Source: Wenyingzhuangia marina (GTDB taxonomy: Bacteria; Bacteroidota; Bacteroidia; Flavobacteriales; Flavobacteriaceae). From it: a DNA stretch of 64,000 nt. Made by a program: the position numbers and the translations under genes. This document shows positions 1 through 9,022 of this stretch, one piece after another; position 1 is the first letter of the stretch; every line of letters starts with the position of its first letter. The stretch is taken from positions 806,001 to 870,000 of the forward strand of contig NZ_FQXQ01000001.1 in the NCBI RefSeq assembly GCF_900130035.1. The letters are read 5' to 3'. The notes beneath the pieces were generated by a model, which worked only from the letters and a program-made list of their open reading frames with translations, was not told where the DNA came from and made no database searches.

Positions 1-742
1 TTTCTTGATTTAATACCCCATTTAAAGGAGTTAATTCGTTTGTTAATGATAATATTTCAGAAGTTGTTAAAGCTCCCTGATAAATAATAAAGTTATCATA
101 TTTGGCTTTTTTTAAGTATTGGTCATTTTGGTAACAGGATTTTCCTAAAAAATTAAAACTAGTTGATCCTAATTCGTTAGGATTAATGGTTATTTCTCCT
201 TCGGATTTAAGTTCTCCATTGATATAAATTTTACCAATTCCATTAAGTTGTGTGTACGTAAGATTAATCCATACTCCTTTTGGAAGTTGATTTTGAATGC
301 TAACAGTAGATTCTGCCCTGTAATTGGTTTTAGAAATAGTATATCGTGAGTTTTTAGAACCAAAGAAAATATTTCCGTTTGATGTTAATGCCATGTTTGT
401 AGAGTTGGCAAAGGTCCATACAAAATTACCATTACCATTAATATCATAATCGTTGGCTATCATCATGTTTGTGGAAACGCTAAAATTCTCTAATTGAGAA
501 ATAATAGAACCAAAGCTTGATCCAAAATCAAAATATCCATCATCATTTCCAAGGGATAAAACTCCTAGGTTATTATATGAGATTAAGGTTGCACCATTGT
601 TTAAAGTTCCTTGATAGTTTCCTGAGGTATCTTGAGTAGTGTCAAAATCATATTTTGCTAATATTGATGCTGTTTGAGCATTTAATATTGATGTAAATAA
701 TAAAGCAGCTAATATAATTTTATTTAAAAGTCGTTTTTTCAT
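1..742 (-). CDS. Secreted LamG/concanavalin A-like protein, 3' part outside the window
   Basis: The reading frame starts at the ATG at 742-740 and stays open to base 1, so only the first 247 or so residues are seen. It begins with a signal peptide (MKKRLLNKIILAALLFTSILNAQ) that probably ends at NAQ, so the protein is exported. The rest looks like a LamG/laminin-G jelly-roll fold: a start of the type ILAKYDFD, a central GVWINLTY strand, then KIYINGEL, and a closing strand ending DNFIIYQGALTTSEI, which is typical of this fold. Such modules bind glycans or sit in front of glycoside hydrolases in Flavobacteriaceae. The catalytic part, if any, lies beyond base 1, so I assign no enzyme. A hairpin separates it from acs upstream. 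Confidence 0.75.
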   Translation of the reverse strand, partial: MKKRLLNKIILAALLFTSILNAQTASILAKYDFDTTQDTSGNYQGTLNNGATLISYNNLGVLSLGNDDGYFDFGSSFGSIISQLENFSVSTNMMIANDYDINGNGNFVWTFANSTNMALTSNGNIFFGSKNSRYTISKTNYRAESTVSIQNQLPKGVWINLTYTQLNGIGKIYINGELKSEGEITINPNELGSTSFNFLGKSCYQNDQYLKKAKYDNFIIYQGALTTSEILSLTNELTPLNGVLNQE

Positions 743-907
743 TAATCCTACATAGTTATAAAATACTAAAATAAGACATAGTTAGAGACAGAAGAGTACT
801 TAAATAGGATAAAAAAGGTAGTAAAACAATATTCTTTAAATAAAACTAACAAATGTTATGTTGAATGTTGTTTTTATTGAGTAAGTTATTGATATTATAA
901 AAAACAT
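743..907. other. Leader of the LamG gene, no recognised site
   Basis: This AT-rich stretch lies between the acs terminator and the LamG gene. I looked for a minus-strand TAnnTTTG element and found no clean match. I see no RNA gene or repeat in it. Confidence 0.4.
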
Positions 908-940
908 AAAAAATCCCAACTCATTGAGTTGGGATTTTTT
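908..940. terminator. Rho-independent terminator after acs
   Basis: Hairpin with arms CCCAACTC and GAGTTGGG, flanked by six A on one side and six T on the other. It lies just 3' of acs on the minus strand and would insulate acs from the LamG gene. The A/T flanks make it usable in both directions. Confidence 0.85.
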
Positions 941-947
941 ATGTTTT

Positions 948-2843
948 TTATAATACATTTTGTTTTATTTCTTCTACCACTTCAGGGTTTAATAATGTAG
1001 AAATATCTCCTAAGTTTTCAGCATCGTTAGAGGCTATTTTTCTTAAGATTCTTCTCATAATCTTTCCAGAACGTGTTTTTGGCAACCCACTTACAAATTG
1101 AATTTTGTCTAATTTGGCAATCGCTCCAATGGTTTTGGTAATTACTTGATTGATTTCTTTTCGTAATACATCTTCATCAGTCGCGATGTCATTGTATTTT
1201 GTTACATATGCGTATAATGCATTTCCTTTAATGTCATGAGGAAACCCTACAATAGCACATTCAACAATAGCTTCGTGTTCGTTAATTGCATTTTCAATAG
1301 GAGCAGTTCCTAAATTATGCCCAGAAACAATAATAACATCATCCATACGACCTGTAATTCTATAGTTCCCCATAGCATCACGATAAGCACCATCACCTGT
1401 AAAATATTTACCAGGGAAGGCTGAAAAATAAGTTTCTTTATATCTTTGATGATTTCCGTAAATGGTTCTAGCCATAGAGGGCCAAGCTCCTTTAATTGCT
1501 AAGCTTCCTTCTGCAGGAGATTCTGTAATTTCTTTTCCGTTTTCATCTAATAGTACAGGTTGTACTCCAGGTAAAGGTTGTGTTGCAAAAGTTGGTCTTA
1601 AAGGAGTAATTCCTGCTAAAGCTGAAATCATAATTCCTCCAGTTTCTGTTTGCCACCAAGTGTCTACAATTGGACAAGTTCCTTTTCCAATATTATCGTT
1701 ATACCAATGCCAAGCTTCTTCGTTAATAGGTTCTCCAACGGATCCTAGTACTTTAAGACTATTTAAATTATGTTTTTCAACAAAATGGATAGGTTGTTTT
1801 TCTAAAGCTCTAATAGCGGTAGGTGCAGTGTAGAAATGAGTTACTTTTAGTTTTTCTATAATTTCCCAAAAACGACCATAATCTGGGTATGAAGGAACTC
1901 CTTCAAACATTACGGTAGTTGCTCCAGAAGCAAGAGGTCCGTATATAATATATGAATGTCCTGTAATCCACCCAATATCAGCAGTACACCAATATACATC
2001 ATCTTTTTTAGCTTGGAATACGTTTTGGAAGGTATAGGTAGTCCCTACCATATATCCACCACAAGTGTGAACCATTCCTTTTGGTGTTCCGGTAGATCCA
2101 GAAGTGTATAAAATAAACAACATATCTTCAGAGTCCATGTCTACAGCAGGACAATAGTCATCTTGTATTTTTTGTAGTTCTTCAAACCAAAAAGTATCTC
2201 TACCCTCTTTCATTGCTGTTGGCTCAACAGTTCTGCGATATACAATCACATCTTTTATGCTAGGAGTTTTCTCAAGAGCTTCATCACAAACAGCTTTTAG
2301 ATTAATAGGTTTTGTTCCTCTGTAAACTTCGTTAGCAGTAATTAATAATTTACATTCAGAATCGTTGATTCTACTTGCTAATGCCGAGGCAGAAAATCCA
2401 GCAAATACAATAGAATGTACAGCTCCAATTCTTGCACAAGCTAACATAGCGATGGCTAACTCAGGAATCATAGGCATGTACAAACAAACTCTATCTCCTT
2501 TTTCAATCCCTTTGTTTTTTAAAACATTGGCAAAAGCAGATACTTTATGATATAATTGTTTGTAGGTAATATGTCTTGATTCTTCTTTTGGGTTGTTAGG
2601 TTCCCATATAATAGCGGTTTTGTTCCCGTTTTTTTCTAAATGTCTGTCTAAACAGTTTTCGGTAATATTTAGTTTACCACCAACAAACCACTTTACTTCT
2701 GGTTTTGTAAAATCAGCTTCTAATACTTTGTCCCATTTTTTTCGCCATGTAAATTGTTTGGCTATGTCTGCCCAAAATACTTCAGGGTTTTGGATGCTTT
2801 CTTTGTAATCTTCTTTGTATTGTCTATAAGATTTTATCTTCAT
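948..2843 (-). CDS. acs: Acetyl-CoA synthetase (acetate-CoA ligase, AMP-forming)
   Basis: Activates acetate with ATP and CoA to acetyl-CoA through acetyl-AMP, in the cytoplasm. The 631 residues match the length of the family (about 650). The AMP-binding P-loop YTSGSTGTPKG lies near residue 250, followed by the WWQTETGG motif and YFTGDGAYRD. The C-terminal hinge and lid carry GRMDDVIIVSGHNLGT and the motif KTRSGKIMRRILR, whose lysine is the residue inactivated by acetylation in studied Acs enzymes. An N-terminal ACAS domain is present. The gene stands alone, bounded by a terminator downstream and divergent from gpmI. The start at 2843 gives MKIKSYRQYKEDY, normal for flavobacterial Acs. Confidence 0.97.
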   Translation of the reverse strand: MKIKSYRQYKEDYKESIQNPEVFWADIAKQFTWRKKWDKVLEADFTKPEVKWFVGGKLNITENCLDRHLEKNGNKTAIIWEPNNPKEESRHITYKQLYHKVSAFANVLKNKGIEKGDRVCLYMPMIPELAIAMLACARIGAVHSIVFAGFSASALASRINDSECKLLITANEVYRGTKPINLKAVCDEALEKTPSIKDVIVYRRTVEPTAMKEGRDTFWFEELQKIQDDYCPAVDMDSEDMLFILYTSGSTGTPKGMVHTCGGYMVGTTYTFQNVFQAKKDDVYWCTADIGWITGHSYIIYGPLASGATTVMFEGVPSYPDYGRFWEIIEKLKVTHFYTAPTAIRALEKQPIHFVEKHNLNSLKVLGSVGEPINEEAWHWYNDNIGKGTCPIVDTWWQTETGGIMISALAGITPLRPTFATQPLPGVQPVLLDENGKEITESPAEGSLAIKGAWPSMARTIYGNHQRYKETYFSAFPGKYFTGDGAYRDAMGNYRITGRMDDVIIVSGHNLGTAPIENAINEHEAIVECAIVGFPHDIKGNALYAYVTKYNDIATDEDVLRKEINQVITKTIGAIAKLDKIQFVSGLPKTRSGKIMRRILRKIASNDAENLGDISTLLNPEVVEEIKQNVL

Positions 2844-3157
2844 TCTGATACGATATTTTTGGAACCCTAATTTAAGAGTTTTTTTAATTTTATCCCCTTT
2901 TTTTATGTAAACTATATAGTATTGTGTGTTATCGTGATAATTTTATACATAATAAGTTAATTTGTTGGTAATATAACTAAGAGGAGATATGTTTTTTGGT
3001 GTTTATTTTTATCAAAAATTGTTTGAAGTACATAGTTCAGGAAAAAGATTAACATTGAATGCTTGTTCGAAAACCTTTTCTTTGTTTCTTAGTGATTTAG
3101 CCTTTGTTAATTAATGCTTCTCACTATATTTGTTTTTAGAATTAAAATTCAACTAAA
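2844..3157. promoter_or_regulatory. Divergent acs / gpmI intergenic region, 314 bp
   Basis: This gene-free region separates the two divergent genes. The gpmI promoter is listed separately. On the acs side I find no clear TAnnTTTG element. A short palindrome TTATCGTGATAA at about 2930-2941 is visible but matches no operator I know. No RNA gene or ORF is convincing. Confidence 0.5.
3104..3132 (+). promoter_or_regulatory. Bacteroidota-type promoter of gpmI
   Basis: TTG at 3104-3106 and TATATTTG at 3125-3132, 18 bp apart, match the Bacteroidota consensus (TTG, 17-23 bp, TAnnTTTG). The element ends 25 bp before the gpmI ATG. Confidence 0.75.
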
Positions 3158-4675
3158 ATGAACAAAAAAGTAATCTTAATGATTCTTGATGGATGGGGAA
3201 TTACTCAAGATCCTAAAGTATCAGCAGTATACAATGCAAACACTTCTTATATAGATTCTTTGTATGATAAATATCCAAATGCTTCTTTACGTACAGATGG
3301 TGAATATGTAGGTTTACCAGATGGACAAATGGGAAATTCCGAAGTGGGTCATATGAACTTAGGAGCTGGTAGAATTGTATATCAAAACTTAACTAAGATT
3401 AACATTGCGGTTAGAGAAAAAACTTTAGGGGAAGAAAAAGTATTGGTTGATACTTATAAATACGCTAAAGAAAATAATAAAAAAGTTCACTTATTAGGAT
3501 TGGTTTCTAATGGGGGAATTCACGCACACATAGATCACATTAAAGGACTGTTAGATGTGGCAAAAGAGAATGAAGTAGATAACTTATTTTTGCATGCCTT
3601 TACCGATGGTAGAGATACAGATCCAAAATCTGGAGCACATTTCATCAACGAAATCCAAGAATATATGGCTGCTACTACAGGAGAGTTGGCTTCTATGACA
3701 GGACGTTATTATGCTATGGATAGAGATAACCGTTGGGAACGTGTTAAATTGGCATATGATGCAGTAGTAAAAGCAGAAGGAGTAAAATCTACCGATGCCA
3801 TTGCAACCTTAAAAGAAAACTATGCAAATGATGTTACTGATGAGTTTATCAAGCCAGTAATTATGACAGATGCTGATGGAAATCCTAAAGCAAAAATAGA
3901 AGAGGGAGATGCTGTTATTTTCTTTAACTATAGAACCGATAGAGGTAGAGAGTTAACAAACATGTTATCTCAAAACGATTTCCCTGAACAAGACACTCAA
4001 AAGTTAGATTTATACTTCACAACCATTACTTTATATGATGAAACATTTAAAGGAATCAATGTAATTTATAATAACGATAACATTAAAAATACCATAGGTG
4101 AAGTTTTATCTAATGCGGGTAAAAAACAAATTCGTATTGCAGAAACAGAAAAATATCCACACGTAACTTTCTTTTTCTCAGGAGGTCAAGAAGATCCTTT
4201 TGAAGGAGAATCAAGAATTTTACGTAATTCACCAAAAGTAGCTACTTACGATTTAAAGCCAGAAATGAGTGCTTACGAGTTAAAAGATGCTTTGTGTGAA
4301 GATTTAAAGAAAGGAGAAGCAGATTTTGTTTGTTTAAACTTTGCAAATGGTGATATGGTAGGGCATACTGGAATGATGGATGCGGCTATTAAAGCTTGTG
4401 AAGCAGTTGATGAATGTGCTAAGGCAGTGATTGAAACTGGATTGGAAAATGGATATTCTACCTTGGTAATTGCAGATCACGGTAACTGTGAGGTGATGAT
4501 GAATCCTGATGGGTCTCCAAATACAGCACATACTACAAATCCAGTGCCTTTAATTTTAGTTGATAATGATATCAAAGAAATTAAAGATGGTGTTTTAGGA
4601 GATGTAGCCCCAACTATTTTAAAAATGATTGGTGTAGCACAACCAGAAGAAATGACAAGATTCCCTTTGGTATAA
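3158..4675 (+). CDS. gpmI: 2,3-bisphosphoglycerate-independent phosphoglycerate mutase
   Basis: Interconverts 3-phosphoglycerate and 2-phosphoglycerate in glycolysis and gluconeogenesis, using two Mn ions and a phosphoserine. At 505 residues it has the normal iPGM length. The N-terminus reads VILMILDGWG (first metal Asp). The nucleophilic serine lies in GQMGNSEVGHMNLGAGR, near residue 60. The transferase domain has HAFTDGRDTDPKSG and GRYYAMDRDNRWER. The second metal cluster appears as LNFANGDMVGHTG and VIADHGNCE, followed by AHTTNPVP. It is monocistronic, with its own promoter upstream and a strong hairpin downstream. Confidence 0.97.
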   Translation: MNKKVILMILDGWGITQDPKVSAVYNANTSYIDSLYDKYPNASLRTDGEYVGLPDGQMGNSEVGHMNLGAGRIVYQNLTKINIAVREKTLGEEKVLVDTYKYAKENNKKVHLLGLVSNGGIHAHIDHIKGLLDVAKENEVDNLFLHAFTDGRDTDPKSGAHFINEIQEYMAATTGELASMTGRYYAMDRDNRWERVKLAYDAVVKAEGVKSTDAIATLKENYANDVTDEFIKPVIMTDADGNPKAKIEEGDAVIFFNYRTDRGRELTNMLSQNDFPEQDTQKLDLYFTTITLYDETFKGINVIYNNDNIKNTIGEVLSNAGKKQIRIAETEKYPHVTFFFSGGQEDPFEGESRILRNSPKVATYDLKPEMSAYELKDALCEDLKKGEADFVCLNFANGDMVGHTGMMDAAIKACEAVDECAKAVIETGLENGYSTLVIADHGNCEVMMNPDGSPNTAHTTNPVPLILVDNDIKEIKDGVLGDVAPTILKMIGVAQPEEMTRFPLV

Positions 4676-4700
4676 GGAAATAAAAAATACATTTTAGTTA

Positions 4701-4734
4701 AAAAAGCTCAACAGAAAACCTGTTGAGCTTTTTT
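4701..4734. terminator. Bidirectional terminator between gpmI and the PepSY gene
   Basis: Perfect 10-bp stem AGCTCAACAG / CTGTTGAGCT with a 5-nt loop, flanked by A and T runs. It sits between two convergent genes and can stop transcription from both. Confidence 0.9.
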
Positions 4735-4745
4735 GGTTGTTAAAC

Positions 4746-6938
4746 TTAATAACAATCTGTCAAAATTTGTCCGTTGGTTTTGTATGTCTCAAAAGAGGGT
4801 AAATCATATTTTTTACAGATTTTTTCTAATTGAATAAAAACATCATCTCTCATGATGATAGAGCCACAAATCATAATTGTTCCATTGTTTTGTAAAGTGT
4901 TTATAACATTTTTTTCATCCTTTTCTAGTAGCTCCTGAACGTAATTATATTGGGTAACTTCTTTAGAAAAAGTAGCTTCATATTTATTTAAAGTCCCTTT
5001 GTGTAAAGCTTCAGTAATTAGGTGTTTGTATAAGTTTTCTGATTGATAAGTACGAGTTCCCCAATACAAGCTAACGTTAGCTTTTGTTTGTTGATGTATC
5101 ATTCCTAAAAATGGGGCAATTCCTGTTCCGTTAGCAATTAAAATAACGTGTTTTGCTTTTTTAGGAAAATGAAATTCTTTGTTTTGCTGAATGTTTCCTG
5201 TAAAAACATCATCTATATTTAGGTTGTTTAAATAATTAGAACAAACTCCGTGACTATGTTTTTTTATGCTCAGTAAAATATTCCCTTTTTGATGACTTCC
5301 TATAGAGTATAATCTTTCTGAATTCTCTTTTGGAGGTGTAATCCCTAATAAATCTCCCGAATTAAATTTTTTGTGTTTTACAGGACTAAGAGTTAGCGTA
5401 AAGGTTTCATCGTATTCATCAATAATATTTTGTTTGTCTGTAATTTTAAAAACAGTTTCTTTTTGTTTTTTTGTGGACAATTCTTTAGGAATGTCTAAGA
5501 TGAATTTTAAGGAAGTACTCCATTCTAAAACCCAGTTTCTAAATTGTTCATAATTCTGATTATGAATTAATAAAGGTGATTTTTGAGATGTATTCATCTT
5601 ATCTTTTGATAAAATTTGCTTGTGTATGTTTTTAGCAAATTCACAGAATTTAGGGTAAGACAAAGATCCTAAACCAATTACATGACAATCAAAAGGTCTC
5701 TCAATCTTGATTTGTTCTAGCTTTTTTAAAAACAAATGAGCATTACTAGGTGGTTGTCCTTGTCCGTAGGTTGAGGTAATAATAATTAATTGCTCTGCGT
5801 TAGGGTACTGCTGATAGTTGTTCAAATCATCTAAAAACACCTTTTGGTGTGCTTTCAATAAAGCTTGTTGTAGTACTTTTCCTAATCTTTTAGTGCCTCC
5901 ATTTTCTGAACCAATGAGAATAATAAAATTGGCTTCATCTGCCTTGTATTTGTTTTTGGTTTTAGCACCTAATCTTTTAATGGTGATAACCGTTCCAGAA
6001 TACATAAAGTATAAAATGGCTAGTGAGCTTATAAATAAAACTAAAGACCATAAAATACTTCCGTTTCCTGTATGTAAATTAAAGCTTAAAACAGATAGTA
6101 TTTTAACAAAAGGGTAGTGGGTAGTTTGTACTATATCTCCTGTTTTTTGATGGATTTTAAGTTCCTTATCATGCAGATTTAAAATAAAATAATCTTCTTC
6201 ATCTGTAGAAAAAGGAAATTCTAATTTTGTAATATCTTTAAGTCTAGTTTCTTTAAATATGGTAAACTTAGAAAAAGGGATAACTTTTTTATTTTGAGAA
6301 GTATTTGTTATTGAAGAAACCTTGTTCTTAGGTAGTAAAGACAATTTTTCCATAGATAAATAAGTTCCTGTAAAAGAAATAATGATAATAGGTATTAGCA
6401 AGAGTCTACCTAAAGTTACATGGCTATATTGTATCGATTTATCATTAATAATTTTAGAACACAATTTAATAAACCCTCCTTGTCTTTTAATCGCTAATAA
6501 CAAACCTGTAATGGCTATTAAAAACAATAAAAAAGAGGTGATTCCAACAAAAATTCTTCCAGTTGTTTTTAAAAATAAAGACCTGTGAAAATTGATGATA
6601 GATTCAAAAAAAGTATTGGATTTTGGAATGTCTGCCAATTTACTTCCATCGAAAGGATTGATGTAGAATTGCCCACTTTCTTCTGAGCCAAAAACAGTTG
6701 CTTTTACAAAATAATTGGCATCTACTTCTAGGTCTAAAACTTCTTCGTACTTGTTTTTTAAAGTATCTATTACTTGCGATAGAGCGGTGTTTTCTGCGTT
6801 TTTAATATGATAAGGCTGTCGCTTTTCCTGAATAGGTTTAAAAGCTAAAATTGCACCTGTAGTAGCAGCTAGAAACAAAAATAAAGAAGAAGATACAGTC
6901 AAATAAAAATGACTGTACCTCCATATTTTATGAAGCAT
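4746..6938 (-). CDS. PepSY transmembrane protein fused to flavodoxin and FAD/NAD(P)H reductase domains (XusC-like)
   Basis: Likely inner-membrane electron pump for iron reduction. The 730 residues show TM1 (about 12-34), a periplasmic PepSY-type segment, TM2 (127-151), TM3 (174-196), TM4 (293-321), a flavodoxin domain (338-470), and a CysJ-like reductase: FAD motif RLYS at 542-545 and NAD(P)H motif IANGTGIAPF at 601-610. His118, His173 and His289 lie at membrane edges in the positions where PepSY_TM proteins may hold haem. The last five genes of the locus share its direction, with 8 bp to the DUF2271 gene. Known XusC proteins are PepSY inner-membrane partners of a siderophore receptor. That electrons pass from cytoplasmic NAD(P)H to periplasmic iron is my inference. 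The alternative is an uncharacterised sulfite reductase-like flavoprotein, but the membrane half argues against it. Confidence 0.88.
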   Translation of the reverse strand: MLHKIWRYSHFYLTVSSSLFLFLAATTGAILAFKPIQEKRQPYHIKNAENTALSQVIDTLKNKYEEVLDLEVDANYFVKATVFGSEESGQFYINPFDGSKLADIPKSNTFFESIINFHRSLFLKTTGRIFVGITSFLLFLIAITGLLLAIKRQGGFIKLCSKIINDKSIQYSHVTLGRLLLIPIIIISFTGTYLSMEKLSLLPKNKVSSITNTSQNKKVIPFSKFTIFKETRLKDITKLEFPFSTDEEDYFILNLHDKELKIHQKTGDIVQTTHYPFVKILSVLSFNLHTGNGSILWSLVLFISSLAILYFMYSGTVITIKRLGAKTKNKYKADEANFIILIGSENGGTKRLGKVLQQALLKAHQKVFLDDLNNYQQYPNAEQLIIITSTYGQGQPPSNAHLFLKKLEQIKIERPFDCHVIGLGSLSYPKFCEFAKNIHKQILSKDKMNTSQKSPLLIHNQNYEQFRNWVLEWSTSLKFILDIPKELSTKKQKETVFKITDKQNIIDEYDETFTLTLSPVKHKKFNSGDLLGITPPKENSERLYSIGSHQKGNILLSIKKHSHGVCSNYLNNLNIDDVFTGNIQQNKEFHFPKKAKHVILIANGTGIAPFLGMIHQQTKANVSLYWGTRTYQSENLYKHLITEALHKGTLNKYEATFSKEVTQYNYVQELLEKDEKNVINTLQNNGTIMICGSIIMRDDVFIQLEKICKKYDLPSFETYKTNGQILTDCY

Positions 6939-6946
6939 ATATTTAA

Positions 6947-7444
6947 TTAGTTTGGTAAAATTCTAACGTATCTTATATATCCAGTTCCTTCGTGTTTGTC
7001 TTTAAGATTGTTGTTATCTAAAGAAATTTCTAAATCTTTAAGGTGATAATCTTGTTGTTCTACGGCAGTTTCAAATCTAAGTTTGTAGCCTTTATTCAGA
7101 TCTTTTTCGTTAAGTTGAAATACAAAAATGGAACGTTCACCGCCAGCAATTGTTGCTCCTGTAATAGCATCTGTGTTTGGTTGCTTTGCTTTTTCAAAAA
7201 AGCTCCACCATGTTGATAAGTCAGCATACCACTTTTTATCATCTCCTAAAATTTGAACGGTTTTAAGGTATTGATCGTTTTTGTCTACAACAGATACAAC
7301 AACATAAGCACCTTCACCTTCGTAATTCTTTAGTTGAACCATGCACTTGTATTTTTTGGTTGGTTCTGTAATGTTACTTACTGTGGTAAAAGCAACTAGT
7401 AAGAAAAGGCTACACACATAAAAAATAGATTTATATATTTTCAT
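6947..7444 (-). CDS. DUF2271 protein, periplasmic, candidate covalent flavoprotein
   Basis: This 165-residue protein has an N-terminal hydrophobic signal segment (about 5-22) and is probably periplasmic. The body matches the DUF2271 family. Residues 92-98 read DAITGAT, followed by IAGG, which fits the Dxx(S/T)GA(S/T) motif whose last threonine receives FMN from ApbE in NqrC and RnfG. Thr98 is therefore a candidate FMN site. No apbE gene is present in the window. The gene lies between the ankyrin gene (11 bp) and the PepSY-reductase gene (8 bp), so it is surely co-expressed with them. I infer a role as periplasmic flavin electron carrier; the exact role has not been shown here. Confidence 0.8.
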   Translation of the reverse strand: MKIYKSIFYVCSLFLLVAFTTVSNITEPTKKYKCMVQLKNYEGEGAYVVVSVVDKNDQYLKTVQILGDDKKWYADLSTWWSFFEKAKQPNTDAITGATIAGGERSIFVFQLNEKDLNKGYKLRFETAVEQQDYHLKDLEISLDNNNLKDKHEGTGYIRYVRILPN

Positions 7445-7455
7445 AAGAGTTCAAA

Positions 7456-8952
7456 TTAAGATTGTTTTAAAAAAGAGATATTTGTTTTGTTGCTTTTTAA
7501 TAGTTCATTTTCCAAAGCCAAGTCAAAAGCACTTTCCTCAAAATCAGTCAATATATTTTTATCAGCACCTTTGGTTAATAATAGCTGCAATATTTTTTCA
7601 TCTTTAGCTTTCATGGCAGCCAAATGTAATGGCGTTAATCCATCATTGTCTTTTTTGTTAATGTCTGCTCCTAATTCTAATGCTTTTAAAATTAAATTTT
7701 CATCTCCTTTTTCTATAGCAATATGTAAAGGAGTGGTGCTTTTAGATGCGTTTGCTAATGAGATATGATTTGCTTTTAAAACATCTGCTAGTTGATAAAA
7801 GTTTGTTTTGTTTCTTTGGTTGTAGGCTTTAAATAAATAATAGAATAAATTGTTTCCATCATTATCTATCACTTTTAAGTTTACTCCATTTTCTGTTAAA
7901 AAAGTAAATGTTTCAATATTTATACGTTGGGTTGCATAAGTAATGGCTGCAAGTCCTTGTTTGTTTTGTTGGTTGATGTTTTTGACTAAAGGAGTTAGTT
8001 TTTTTAACACGACAAGGTTGTTCCCTCTGGCTGCATTTAAAAAAGGGGTATTTCCATCATTGTCTTTTTGATGAACATCTGCTCCTTTATTGATGAAAAA
8101 ATCTATAATAGTAACATCTTTGGTGTTACTAGCAATGTGGTGTAGGGCATTTTGATTGTTGTTGTTACTTAAATTCATGTTTAGACCCAAAGCCTCAAAA
8201 TATTGAAAAACTTCTAAAGTATTACTAAAACCTCTTCCTCCACGACTTGCATAAAGTGCTATGTTTTCTCCATTGTTATTTAGTTGATCATAATTAAATC
8301 CTTTTTTGATGAGTTTTTTAATCAAATCTAAATTACCACGTTGTGCAGCATAAAATAAAACGTTGTTTCCATTGTTGTCCTTGATATTAATATCGACTCC
8401 TTTTTTTTGAAAATACTTGATAATTTTTCCGTCTTTTGAATGAGAAGCTAATAGTAAAATAGCATTTGCTCCATTCCTTGTGGTGGTTTTTAAATCTACA
8501 CCATTAGCTAACATTAAATCATAAATTTTTGTGTTTTCATGACCAACATTGGCTGTAAAGGTTAACCAATTAAAACCATGACTTCCAGTGATATTAACAT
8601 CAGCTCCTTTTTTTAGTAATAGTTTCATTGTTGCTAAGTCTCCGGTATAACCCGCCCACATTAAATAACTTCTACCGTCGTGAGTGGGTTTGTTGATGTT
8701 GTTTCCTGGTAAGGACAATAAATATTCAATAGTTTTTATAGGTGCTTTAGCCATAATTGCATAACAAACCGCATCAAAAGCTGCTCCGTTTGGAGTAACG
8801 GCATCGTTCCCTTCTTTTATTTTTTGTTGTACAGTAGCTACATCTGGATTTGTTTGCCAAAAAGATCTGTTGTGTAGTTCATTCTTGCTTTGTTGTCTTT
8901 GTGAAAAAAGCAAAGCAGGAGCTAATAGTAATGCTATTAATATTTTCTTCAT
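7456..8952 (-). CDS. Secreted ankyrin-repeat protein of the siderophore locus
   Basis: 498 residues: a signal peptide (MKKILIALLLAPALLFSQ), then an ankyrin solenoid over almost the whole chain. About a dozen repeats are recognisable by G-x-TPLHxAA-type helices and by NNN/DNDGNN turns, for example DGLTPLHLAAMKAKDEKIL near the C-terminus. No catalytic domain is visible. Ankyrin repeats bind proteins, so a scaffold in the periplasm that gathers the uptake or reduction proteins is a reasonable inference, but no partner can be read from the sequence. It lies 70 bp after the DUF4374 gene, with a hairpin in the gap, and 11 bp before the DUF2271 gene. Confidence 0.85.
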   Translation of the reverse strand: MKKILIALLLAPALLFSQRQQSKNELHNRSFWQTNPDVATVQQKIKEGNDAVTPNGAAFDAVCYAIMAKAPIKTIEYLLSLPGNNINKPTHDGRSYLMWAGYTGDLATMKLLLKKGADVNITGSHGFNWLTFTANVGHENTKIYDLMLANGVDLKTTTRNGANAILLLASHSKDGKIIKYFQKKGVDINIKDNNGNNVLFYAAQRGNLDLIKKLIKKGFNYDQLNNNGENIALYASRGGRGFSNTLEVFQYFEALGLNMNLSNNNNQNALHHIASNTKDVTIIDFFINKGADVHQKDNDGNTPFLNAARGNNLVVLKKLTPLVKNINQQNKQGLAAITYATQRINIETFTFLTENGVNLKVIDNDGNNLFYYLFKAYNQRNKTNFYQLADVLKANHISLANASKSTTPLHIAIEKGDENLILKALELGADINKKDNDGLTPLHLAAMKAKDEKILQLLLTKGADKNILTDFEESAFDLALENELLKSNKTNISFLKQS

Positions 8953-8971
8953 TATGATTTTATTAGGAAAA

Positions 8972-8999
8972 TCCCTTTTTGAAATAAATCAAAAAGGGA
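8972..8999 (-). terminator. Internal hairpin, possible partial terminator in the uptake operon
   Basis: Arms TCCCTTTTTGA and TCAAAAAGGGA with a 6-nt loop, followed on the minus strand by TTTT. It lies between the DUF4374 and ankyrin genes, in the only sizeable gap of the operon. It may lower expression of the last three genes or protect the 3' end of the first two. Confidence 0.6.
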
Positions 9000-9022
9000 A
9001 TTAAATGATTATTTATATCTGT

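Noticed and set aside
2930-2941. Palindrome TTATCGTGATAA before acs as a regulator site
   Set aside because: Too short and not matching a known operator; it occurs once.
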